This document shows, piece after piece, positions 1 to 6,294 of a stretch of 11,728 nt of DNA. The notes under the pieces were generated by a model. That model was not told the origin of the DNA, did no database searches, and saw nothing but the letters and a program-made list of their open reading frames with translations. The stretch is from an uncultured Collinsella sp. (GTDB taxonomy: Bacteria; Actinomycetota; Coriobacteriia; Coriobacteriales; Coriobacteriaceae): NCBI GenBank assembly GCA_900551625.1, contig URWZ01000030.1, positions 1-11,728 on the forward strand, written 5' to 3'. Both the position numbers and the translations under genes were made by a program. How positions within the stretch are numbered: position 1 is the first letter of the stretch; the number at the start of each line of letters is the position of its first letter.

Positions 1-48
1 CGAGATAGCGTAGCGTCTCGTGGGCTCGGAGATGTGTATAAGAGACAG
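1..48. other. Illumina Nextera i7-side adapter (library artefact)
   Basis: Not genomic. Bases 15-48 match the 34-nt Nextera read-2 adapter, which ends in the 19-bp Tn5 mosaic end at 30-48. Bases 1-6 (CGAGAT) are the tail of the P7 flow-cell primer. Bases 7-14 (AGCGTAGC) sit exactly where the 8-base i7 index belongs and read as the complement of index N709 (GCTACGCT), from memory of the kit list. Genomic sequence starts at about 49. Confidence 0.98.
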
Positions 49-1514
49 ACTTTATCTCGTGCATGTGCGCGGCCATCATCGGCTTCTTGCTCCTTTCGAG
101 CGACACGATCGCCACGGACGCTGCCAGCGGCTTCAACACCACCTACCTTGGTTCCAAGGGCCTGCTGACCGCCTTCATCGCTGCGTTTGTGACCGGCATC
201 ATCTACAAGTTCTTCATTAAGCGCAACATCACCGTCAAGATGCCCGAGCAGGTTCCGCCCAACATCTCGCAGACCTTTAAGGACATCATCCCCTTCTCCG
301 TCTGCATCACCGTCTTTTGGGTCTTTGACATCGTCTTCCGCGCTGCTTTTGGCTTCTGCTTTGCCCAGGGCGTCATCCAGGTGTTCCAGCCCCTGTTCAC
401 CGCTGCCGACGGCTACATCGGCCTCGCTGTGATCTACGGCGCCATGAGCCTGTTCTGGTTCGTCGGCGTCCACGGCCCCTCGATCGTCGAGCCCGCCATC
501 GCCGCCGCCCTCGTTGCCAACATGACCGACAACCTGGCTGCGTTCCAGGCCGGTCAGCACGCTTCCGCTGTTCTGACCCAGGGTGCCCAGTACTTCGTCG
601 TCTGCATGGGCGGCACCGGCGCCACGCTCGTCCTGGTCTTTATGTTCTGCTTCCTGGCCAAGTCTCAGGAGATGCGCGCTGTCGGTAAGGCCGCCATCGT
701 CCCGGTCTGCTTCGCTGTCAACGAACCGCTGCTGTTCGCCGCACCCATCGTGCTCAACCCCGTCTTCTTTGTCCCGTTTGTCTTTGCCCCGATCGCCAAT
801 ATCTGGATCCTCAAGATCTTTATCGACTTCTTGGGCATGAACGGCTTTATGTACACCCTGCCCTGGACCGTCCCCGGCCCCATCGACACCATCATGGGCC
901 TGGGCTTCCAGCCGCTCGCCTTTGTGATGCTCGCCCTTATCCTGGTCGTCGACTTCGTTCTGTACTATCCGTTCTTCCGTGCCTATGACGCCCAGAAGTG
1001 CGCCGAGGAGGCCGAGATTTCCGAGGAGGAGCTCGCCGCCAAGAACGCCGAGAAGGCTGCCAAGCTCAACGATGCCTTCCAGGGCAAGGCTGACGCCAAG
1101 AGCGTTGCCGCCGGCGCTGCTGCCGAGGCCGTGAAGGCCGACTCCCCCGCCGCTTCTGCAGCACCCGCTGCCGAGACAACGACCGCCAGCGACCTCAACG
1201 GCAAGCGCGTGCTCGTGCTCTGCCAGGGCGGCGGAACCTCGGGCCTGCTCGCCAACGCGCTGGCCAAGGCCGCCAAGGAGCGCGGCATTAACCTCGAGAC
1301 CGCTGCCGAGGCCTATGGCAACCACGTGGACATGCTCCCCGACTTTGACCTGGTCGTCCTGGCCCCGCAGGCCGCAAGCTACCTGGCCGACCTGCAGAAG
1401 GACTGTGAGCGCGTGGGCAACAAGTGCGTCGCCTGCCGTGGCAAGCAGTACATCGAGCTCTCCCAGAACGGCGACAAGTCTCTCGCCTTCGTGAGTGAGC
1501 AACTTTCGAAGTAA
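49..1514 (+). CDS. lacE: Lactose-type PTS permease, EIICB fusion (LacE-like), 5'-truncated
   Basis: This is the membrane channel (IIC) fused to the phosphoryl-carrier domain (IIB) of a lactose-family PTS, which imports and phosphorylates a beta-galactoside at the cytoplasmic membrane. The reading frame is open from 49-50 (the last two bases of a codon) and runs FISCMCAAIIGFLLL, so the ATG at 63 is internal. Alignment to its paralogues and to Firmicute LacE suggests roughly 100-115 N-terminal residues are missing. Numbered from the Met at 63, hydrophobic IIC segments cover about 1-315. They contain VHGPS (His137) and VNEPLLF (Glu221), the sugar-site motifs of the family. An Ala/Glu-rich linker follows, then IIB with RVLVLCQGGGTSG; the phosphorylated Cys387 is encoded at 1221-1223. 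It keeps LacE hallmarks (VPPNISQ, HGPSIVEPAIAA, MLPDFDLVVLAPQ) better than the other two permeases here. lacG follows after 66 bp. Lactose is the likely substrate, but cellobiose-like sugars are not excluded. Confidence 0.93.
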
Positions 1515-1523
1515 GTAACGCCC

Positions 1524-1557
1524 AGGGCCAGCCGACCATCCAAGACCGGCTGGCCCT
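1524..1557 (+). promoter_or_regulatory. Stem-loop between lacE1 and lacG1
   Basis: AGGGCCAGCCG (1524-1534) pairs perfectly with CGGCTGGCCCT (1547-1557), giving an 11-bp GC-rich stem with a 12-nt loop. It starts 9 bases after the lacE1 stop and ends 23 bases before the lacG1 start. What follows is TCGATTTAGA, not a U-tract, so it is a poor intrinsic terminator. It may be a partial terminator or a 3'-end stabiliser that sets the lacE to lacG ratio (inference). A comparable hairpin occupies the same position in module 3. Confidence 0.75.
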
Positions 1558-1580
1558 TCGATTTAGACGATTGGATCATC

Positions 1581-3020
1581 ATGTCCGTTAATCCTGCTAG
1601 CGTCACCAACCCGCCCGCGCAGTTTCCCGAGGACTTTGTCTTTGGCGGCGCCACCGCTGCCTACCAGGTAGAGGGCGAGACCCGCACTCACGGTAAGGGC
1701 AAGGTTGCCTGGGACGACTTTCTGGAGGCCCAGGGGCGCTTCTCCCCCGATCCCGCTTCGGACTTCTACAACCAGTACCCCGTCGACCTGGAGCTGTGCG
1801 AGGAGTTCGGCATCAACGGCATTCGTCTCTCCATCGCCTGGAGCCGCATCTTCCCCAACGGCACCGGCGAAATCAACCCCGAGGGCGTCCAGTTCTACCA
1901 CGATCTCTTCGCCGAGTGCCACAAGCACCACGTTGAGCCGTTTGTCACGCTGCATCACTTCGATACGCCGCTTCCCCTCTTTGAGAAGGGCGACTTCCTC
2001 AACCGCGAAACCATCGACGCCTTTGTGGACTTTGCCACCTTCTGCTTTAAGGAGTACGCCGACCAGGTGACCTACTGGTTCACCTTTAACGAGATCTGGG
2101 CCGACGCCTCCAACACCTACATCGAGGGCACCTTCCCCGGTGGCGTCAAGGCGCATCTGGCCGAGGCCTTCCAGTGCGAGCACAACATGATGCTCGCCCA
2201 CGCCAAGGCAGTACTGGCCTTCCACAACGGCGGTTTTAAGGGCAAGATCGGCGTCATTCAGTCGCTGGAGTTTAAGTATCCGCTCAACGAGAACGACCCC
2301 GCCGACATCAAAGCCGCCAACAACGAGCACGTGCTGCAAAACCAGTTTTTGCTCGACGCCACCTTCCGCGGCGACTACGCACCCGACACCCTCGAGTGCG
2401 CCAACCGCCTGGCCGCCGTCTCGGGCGGCACCATCGAAATCCTGGACGAGGACCTCAAGATTATGCGCGAAGCCGCGCTTTACAACGACTACCTGGGCGT
2501 TAACAACTACCAGTGCCGCTTCTTGAAGGCTTACGATGGCGAGAACGACCTGCACCACAACGGCACGGGCGAAAAGGGCACCGGCCGCTGGCGCGTTAAG
2601 GGCATTGGCGAGCACGTGAACAAACCCGGCATCCCTACCACCGACTGGGACTGGATCATCTATCCCGAGGGCCTGTTCGATCTGCTCGTCTACATTAAGC
2701 AGCGCTACCCCAACTACAAGCAGATCTTCATCACCGAAAACGGCATGGGCTACAAGGACCCCTACAAGGACGGTTTTGTGGACGACCAGCCGCGCATCGA
2801 CTACATCGAGCAGCACCTGCGCTGGCTGCTTAAGGCCATGGAGGTGGGTGTCAACGTGGGCGGCTACTTCCTGTGGAGCCTGCAGGATCAGTTCTCCTGG
2901 ACCAATGGCTACAACAAGCGTTACGGCTTCTTCTACGTTGACTTTGAAACCCAGAAGCGAACGCCCAAGGCAAGCGCATACTGGTACAAGCACGTAGCGC
3001 AGACCCGTCGTCTGGACTAG
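1581..3020 (+). CDS. lacG: 6-phospho-beta-galactosidase (GH1, LacG-like)
   Basis: This is a cytoplasmic GH1 enzyme that hydrolyses lactose 6-phosphate to galactose 6-phosphate and glucose (EC 3.2.1.85 type). Its 479 residues are close to the LacG norm of about 470. Visible motifs are FVFGGATAAYQVEG near the N-terminus, acid/base Glu171 in WFTFNE, and nucleophile Glu386 in ITENG. The phosphate-binding set lies in FSWTNGYNKRYG: Ser439, Lys446 and Tyr448. Trp440 in this loop is the residue that, in Lactococcus LacG, is associated with galactoside rather than glucoside preference (family knowledge, from memory). Many stretches match LacG closely, such as AECHKHHVEPFVTLHHFDTP. The ATG at 1581 has only a weak GGA Shine-Dalgarno at 1573-1575, so translation may depend on lacE1 read-through. 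The gene is co-directional with lacE1 and separated from it by a stem-loop. A 6-phospho-beta-glucosidase label is the alternative, but the Trp argues against it. Confidence 0.95.
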   Translation: MSVNPASVTNPPAQFPEDFVFGGATAAYQVEGETRTHGKGKVAWDDFLEAQGRFSPDPASDFYNQYPVDLELCEEFGINGIRLSIAWSRIFPNGTGEINPEGVQFYHDLFAECHKHHVEPFVTLHHFDTPLPLFEKGDFLNRETIDAFVDFATFCFKEYADQVTYWFTFNEIWADASNTYIEGTFPGGVKAHLAEAFQCEHNMMLAHAKAVLAFHNGGFKGKIGVIQSLEFKYPLNENDPADIKAANNEHVLQNQFLLDATFRGDYAPDTLECANRLAAVSGGTIEILDEDLKIMREAALYNDYLGVNNYQCRFLKAYDGENDLHHNGTGEKGTGRWRVKGIGEHVNKPGIPTTDWDWIIYPEGLFDLLVYIKQRYPNYKQIFITENGMGYKDPYKDGFVDDQPRIDYIEQHLRWLLKAMEVGVNVGGYFLWSLQDQFSWTNGYNKRYGFFYVDFETQKRTPKASAYWYKHVAQTRRLD

Positions 3021-3080
3021 CGGCTTGCGACAAGCGGTTGGCGGAATTGCACCGCCCACATAACCTGTCCCCATTTCTCA

Positions 3081-3124
3081 GCCGGGGGCGGCACGTCACA
3101 CGGCGCGCCGCCCCCGGCCTTTTT
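3081..3124 (+). terminator. Rho-independent terminator after lacG1
   Basis: GCCGGGGGCGGC (3081-3092) pairs perfectly with GCCGCCCCCGGC (3107-3118) around a 14-nt loop. The run CTTTTT follows at 3119-3124. It lies 60 bp past the lacG1 stop and should end module 1 transcripts before the repeat pair. Confidence 0.92.
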
Positions 3125-3138
3125 GGGCGGTTCGGGGT

Positions 3139-3290
3139 CTGTTTGTCTCAATCTGTAACATCTAGCCGAGTTTTTGGGTCCTAGCTGTTGCAGATTGAGA
3201 CGAACAGGATTGCTCTTTCCGAAGAATCTAAATCTGTAACACGTAGCCCGCTTTTGACCGTCTACCTGTTACAAATCGAGACAAACGGAG
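3139..3290. repeat. Two 55-bp palindromic repeat units (A, B)
   Basis: Unit A has its core at 3146-3200 and unit B at 3227-3281, starting 81 bp apart. Each core is a 15-bp arm (TCTcAATCTGTAACA type), a 25-nt loop and the inverted arm (TGTTACAGATTGAGA type). In A the pairing extends to 22-nt arms (3139-3160 with 3186-3207) with two mismatches, both G-T. Unit A has the loop class containing CTAGCCGAGTTTTTGGGTC; unit B has the class containing CCGCTTTTGACCG. The pair fills the convergent gap between the lacG1 terminator and the lacI1 stop. The same family recurs at 8151-8459. The function is unknown. It is REP-like in design but is not a family I recognise. Confidence 0.93.
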
Positions 3291-3296
3291 TAGGAC

Positions 3297-4334
3297 CTAA
3301 CCCCGTATGTCCCTAACAGTCGAGCGTTCGACCAGCGTACTCGGCACATGAATCGCCTCGATAGACGAGCTCTCTCCAATCGCCGCCTCAAACGCAAGCT
3401 TACCGACACCGCGCAAATCAAATCGCAGCGTCGTCAGCCGATTGTGAGGAACAAGTCCCTCGAGTGCGTCGTCGATACCAACCACGCTCACGTCGTCGGG
3501 CACGGACAGGCCCGCGTTCTCGAGCGCGGCGATAACGCCCAGCGCCATCTGGTCATTTGCCGCAAGCACGGCAGTCGGCGCCTGCGACCCGCCGGCAAGC
3601 ACCTCGGCCGCAATCCGCTCGCCCATGGCGTACCCACTGTCCGCACTCCAATCGCCGCGCAGCATCGGAGCGGCATCGACATGAGCACGACCCAGCGTAT
3701 CGCGCCAACCGGCCTCACGAAAACGCGAGGAAATCGAGTTTTCCGGACCCGCCACAAACCGCATATTCGAGTGACCATGTTCCAGCAGATAATTGGTCAA
3801 CAGCTCGCACGAACCATACTGGTCGGAGTCGATCGTCGTGCAGCGCGGATGCGCATACATGGACAGGATGACCGTTCGCACTCCCGGCTGGGGAACAAAC
3901 TCCTCAAAATCGGGAGCCATGCGGTTCATGTTGAGAATCATGCCGTCGACGGGTCGCTCGACCATGCGGCGCGAGGCATCGGCAAGTGCATAGGGCTTGT
4001 CGCCGCCCATCTCGATCATAGTGACGGCAAAATCGTGCTCGCGCGCCGCTTGCATGATACCCTCGAGCGTCGCCAGGTTACCGACACGTGTGATGTTGTA
4101 CATGCACAGGCCAATAGAACGATACGACCCGCCGCGCAACGCCGCTCCAGCAAAATTGGGACGAAAGCCCAGCTCTTCCATGGCGGCCAGCACACGCTTG
4201 CGCGTCTTTTCCGTCACGTTGGGCATACCGTTGACCACGCGAGACACAGTCTGGCGGCTCACGCCAGCGAGCGCCGCAACCTCTGCCGCGCTCGCCGAAC
4301 GACCATTCCTTGTCTGCTGATCCATGCCTTCCAC
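3297..4334 (-). CDS. LacI-family transcriptional repressor (module 2)
   Basis: This is a DNA-binding repressor of the LacI/GalR family, probably responding to a sugar or sugar phosphate taken up by module 2. It has 345 residues from the GTG chosen here, the usual family length. The N-terminal helix-turn-helix is AAEVAALAGVSRQTVSRVVNG, with recognition residues Arg-Gln before TVSRV. The hinge helix (FRPNFAGAALRGG) follows. The rest is a periplasmic-binding-protein-like effector domain with AVLAANDQMALGVIAAL and VSVVGIDD, ending in LVERSTVRDIRG. Start choice: the GTG at 4334 has CAGG with a 5-nt spacer. The ATG three codons inside (4325) has its GGAAGG only one base away, and the upstream ATG at 4382 has no ribosome binding site. 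The gene diverges from lacG2 across 335 bp holding three matching operators, and it converges with lacG1. The effector is not predictable from sequence alone. Confidence 0.93.
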   Translation of the reverse strand: MEGMDQQTRNGRSASAAEVAALAGVSRQTVSRVVNGMPNVTEKTRKRVLAAMEELGFRPNFAGAALRGGSYRSIGLCMYNITRVGNLATLEGIMQAAREHDFAVTMIEMGGDKPYALADASRRMVERPVDGMILNMNRMAPDFEEFVPQPGVRTVILSMYAHPRCTTIDSDQYGSCELLTNYLLEHGHSNMRFVAGPENSISSRFREAGWRDTLGRAHVDAAPMLRGDWSADSGYAMGERIAAEVLAGGSQAPTAVLAANDQMALGVIAALENAGLSVPDDVSVVGIDDALEGLVPHNRLTTLRFDLRGVGKLAFEAAIGESSSIEAIHVPSTLVERSTVRDIRG

Positions 4335-4386
4335 GCTAACCTGCTTCCCAACTATTCCCCGCGCCCATGGCGCATCGTACATACAT

Positions 4387-4400
4387 TGATAACGTGCTCA
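4387..4400. promoter_or_regulatory. Predicted LacI1 operator O1 (autoregulatory)
   Basis: TGATAACGTGCTCA matches the LacI-family pattern TGnnAnCGnTnnCA at all fixed positions but one. It is one of three copies in this gap. Relative to the lacI1 promoter at 4413-4442 it falls just downstream of the expected transcription start (about 4406), a position where bound repressor would block lacI1 transcription. The operator assignment is inference. Confidence 0.7.
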
Positions 4401-4412
4401 TGATACCCGAGC

Positions 4413-4442
4413 CATATACCACAACATGAAAACTTCTGTCAA
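4413..4442 (-). promoter_or_regulatory. lacI1 promoter
   Basis: On the minus strand, a perfect -35 box TTGACA (4442-4437) is followed after 18 nt by TATATG (4418-4413), with an extended -10 TGG directly in front (4421-4419). The predicted transcription start is near 4406, giving a leader of about 70 nt to the GTG at 4334. Operator O1 lies at about +7 to +20. Confidence 0.7.
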
Positions 4443-4447
4443 TCAAA

Positions 4448-4461
4448 ACCGCTTACCGAAC
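4448..4461. promoter_or_regulatory. 14-bp motif shared by both lacI upstream regions
   Basis: ACCGCTTACCGAAC here and ACCGTTTACCGAAC at 9553-9566 differ at one base. Here the motif lies 6 bp upstream of the lacI1 -35 box. It contains an ACCG direct repeat at 7-bp spacing. It could be an activator site or simple common ancestry; no regulator can be named. Confidence 0.45.
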
Positions 4462-4518
4462 AAATACAACCGTTCGCGGCTGTTTGAAGTTGTTTTGTTT
4501 CTATACATCCCAGCCGGA

Positions 4519-4554
4519 TGTTAACGTGCTCATTGTCAAATGTTCACGTGCTCA
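4519..4554. promoter_or_regulatory. Tandem predicted LacI1 operators O2 and O3 before lacG2
   Basis: O2 is TGTTAACGTGCTCA (4519-4532) and O3 is TGTTCACGTGCTCA (4541-4554). They lie exactly 22 bp apart in the same orientation, about two helical turns, and share ACGTGCTCAT with O1. A TCTAAT at 4562-4567 (5 of 6 against TATAAT) follows O3 and may be the lacG2 -10 box. I cannot find a convincing -35 for it, so the start is unresolved. The remaining leader, 4568-4659, shows nothing else I can support. Control by LacI1 is inferred from position and motif type. Confidence 0.7.
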
Positions 4555-4669
4555 TTTTGGTTCTAATCATTTTAAGATAGTGTTTATCGGGCTTTTTCAC
4601 CGCTGAACGCTAACCAGGGAGCCTCCTGAGCGCAAACGCACAATATCGAACAGCGAGACGAGAGGGTGT

Positions 4670-6118
4670 ATGCATATGTCTTTGCTAAACCGCGTACAGC
4701 AGCTGCCGAAGGGCTTTGTTTGGGGCGCCGCAACCGCCGCGTACCAAACGGAAGGTTCCACGAAGGTGGCAGGCAAGGGTAAGACCATGTGGGACGATTA
4801 CCTTGTCGCCCAGGGTCGCTTTTTGCCCGACCCGGCCAGTGATTTCTACAACCGCTACGAGGAGGATATCCGCCTTTCTGCCGAGCATGGACTCAACGCC
4901 ATTCGTGTGTCCATCGCCTGGACCCGCATCTTCCCCAACGGCGACGATGCCGAACCCCTCGCCGAGGGCGTTAAGCACTACCACGAGCTGTTCGCCTGCT
5001 GCAAAAAGTATGGCGTCGAGCCCTATGTGTCCCTGCATCACTTTGACTCCCCCGCCGCCCTGTTCAACCAGGGCGACTGGCTCAACCGCAAGACCGTCGA
5101 CGCCTATGTGCGCTATGCCGAGTTCTGCTTCCGCGAGTTCCGCGAGGTCAAGAATTGGTTCACCATCAACGAGCTCATCAGCCTCTCGCACTCCCAATAC
5201 ATCCAAGGCAACTTCCCGCCCAACCATCACTTTGATGTGACGAGCGGCATCCAGAGCCAGCACAACGAGCTCGTTGCCCACGCCCGCGCCGTCAACCTGT
5301 ATAAGGATCTTGACGAGACCGAGCACCTGGGCGGACGCATTGGCATGGTCAACGTCCTGACGCCGGCATATCCTGCCACCGACTCGCCCGCCGACCAGCA
5401 CGCCGCCGACCTGTACAACGCCTTCTACACCGACTTCATCATGGACGGCGCCTTCCTGGGTCACTACTCCGCGCGCACCCTCTCACTCATCAACGAGATT
5501 CTGCGTGCCAACAACGCCACACTTACGGTTGAGGACAGCGACATGGAGGAGCTCGCCAAGGCGGCGCCCCGCAACGATATGTTCGGCCTCAACTACTATC
5601 AGTCGGCGTTTATCGCCGCCTACGATGGCGAGTCAACCAACAGCTTTAACGGCACCGGAGACAAGGGCACCTCGTGCTTTAAGTTTAAGGGCGTCGGGCA
5701 GCAGGTCGATATGCCGGGTATCCCCACCACCGACTGGGATTGGCTCATCTACCCGCAAGGCCTCTACGACACGCTCAAGCACATCAGCGCCACCTATCCC
5801 AACCTCCCCGTCATCTATATCACCGAAAACGGCCTGGGCCACAAGGACCCCGAGCCCGACGCAAACGGCATCGTCGCCGATCCCGAGCGCATCGACTTTG
5901 TCGACCAGCACATGGAGAAGGTGCTCCAGGCGCGCGCCGAGGGCGTCGACGTCCAGGGCTACTTTATCTGGAGCCTGCAGGACCAGTTCTCGTGGGCCAA
6001 TGGCTATAACAAGCGCTACGGCCTGTTCTACATCGACTTCGACACGCAAAAACGCTACATCAAGCAGTCGGCACTCTGGTACAAGGAGCTCGCCGACACT
6101 ATGGCGGACGCGCAGTAG
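4670..6118 (+). CDS. 6-phospho-beta-galactosidase paralogue (GH1, LacG-like), module 2
   Basis: This is a cytoplasmic GH1 phospho-glycosidase of 482 residues, clearly homologous to lacG1 along its whole length. The nucleophile is Glu386 in ITENG and the acid/base is Glu168. The acid/base motif reads WFTINE instead of the usual TFNE. The phosphate loop FSWANGYNKRYG keeps Ser441, Lys448, Tyr450 and the galactoside-associated Trp442. The segment after the acid/base (LISLSHSQYIQGNFPPNHH) differs clearly from lacG1, so the aglycone or linkage preferred may differ. GAGAGGG at 4660-4666 is the Shine-Dalgarno. The in-frame ATGs at 4670 and 4676 (spacers 3 and 9 nt) are both possible and the second is well placed. 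It is the first gene of module 2, behind the LacI1 operators, and lacE2 follows after 176 bp. That order is the reverse of modules 1 and 3. It may act on a phospho-beta-galactoside other than lactose; this is unproven. Confidence 0.93.
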   Translation: MHMSLLNRVQQLPKGFVWGAATAAYQTEGSTKVAGKGKTMWDDYLVAQGRFLPDPASDFYNRYEEDIRLSAEHGLNAIRVSIAWTRIFPNGDDAEPLAEGVKHYHELFACCKKYGVEPYVSLHHFDSPAALFNQGDWLNRKTVDAYVRYAEFCFREFREVKNWFTINELISLSHSQYIQGNFPPNHHFDVTSGIQSQHNELVAHARAVNLYKDLDETEHLGGRIGMVNVLTPAYPATDSPADQHAADLYNAFYTDFIMDGAFLGHYSARTLSLINEILRANNATLTVEDSDMEELAKAAPRNDMFGLNYYQSAFIAAYDGESTNSFNGTGDKGTSCFKFKGVGQQVDMPGIPTTDWDWLIYPQGLYDTLKHISATYPNLPVIYITENGLGHKDPEPDANGIVADPERIDFVDQHMEKVLQARAEGVDVQGYFIWSLQDQFSWANGYNKRYGLFYIDFDTQKRYIKQSALWYKELADTMADAQ

Positions 6119-6294
6119 CGCATCGCCTCGCTTTCCCCCGAGAAGGGAGCGGCCCTATGCGATACAAACCCAGCCGCCCCCCTCTCTCCCCCTGGGACCG
6201 GCCCCGCCTGCACCCGGGCTTTTAGCAAGCGGGAGACCATATAGGTTTTCAACGTCCATGCCATTAAGATTTCATGCAAAGAGGAGCGTGAACT
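6119..6294. other. lacG2-lacE2 spacer with C-rich tract
   Basis: This 176-bp gap within module 2 contains a bulged stem-loop (CGCT-tt-CCC 6129-6137 with GGGAGCG 6145-6151). It also has a markedly C-rich, G-poor run at about 6168-6192 (CCCAGCC, CCCCCCTCTCTCCCCC). A weak hairpin, GCTT-TTAGC-AAGC, lies near 6219-6231. No terminator with a U-tract and no clear promoter is visible. The C-rich run looks like a possible Rho-loading region (inference). AGAGGAG at 6280-6286 with an 8-nt spacer is a strong ribosome binding site for lacE2. Confidence 0.4.

Noticed and set aside
30..48. Native Tn5-type transposon ends (also at 11680-11698)
   Set aside because: The 19-bp mosaic ends are continuous with Nextera adapter, index and flow-cell primer sequence, so they come from library preparation.
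63..65. ATG at 63 as the true start of the first gene
   Set aside because: The frame is open up to the adapter junction and the residues before this Met align with internal LacE sequence, so the Met is internal to a truncated gene.
20..220. Small reading frame with peptide beginning MGSEMCIRDR
   Set aside because: Its first codons are translated adapter, and the rest is a wrong-frame reading of lacE1.
1524..1557. Full Rho-independent terminator between lacE1 and lacG1
   Set aside because: The stem is strong but there is no U-tract after it, and lacG1 has no visible promoter of its own, so complete termination is unlikely.
1581..3020. Calling the GH1 genes 6-phospho-beta-glucosidases (BglA/CelA-like)
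   Set aside because: The FSW(T/A)NGYNKRYG loop with Trp and the end-to-end resemblance to LacG favour 6-phospho-beta-galactosidase. Without assay data the alternative is not fully excluded.
3348..4403. Plus-strand open frame opposite lacI1
   Set aside because: The translation is Arg/His-rich with no family features, while the minus strand encodes a full LacI protein.
4562..4669. Riboswitch or structured leader before lacG2
   Set aside because: The roughly 100-nt leader shows only tiny stems and no motif of a known riboswitch class.
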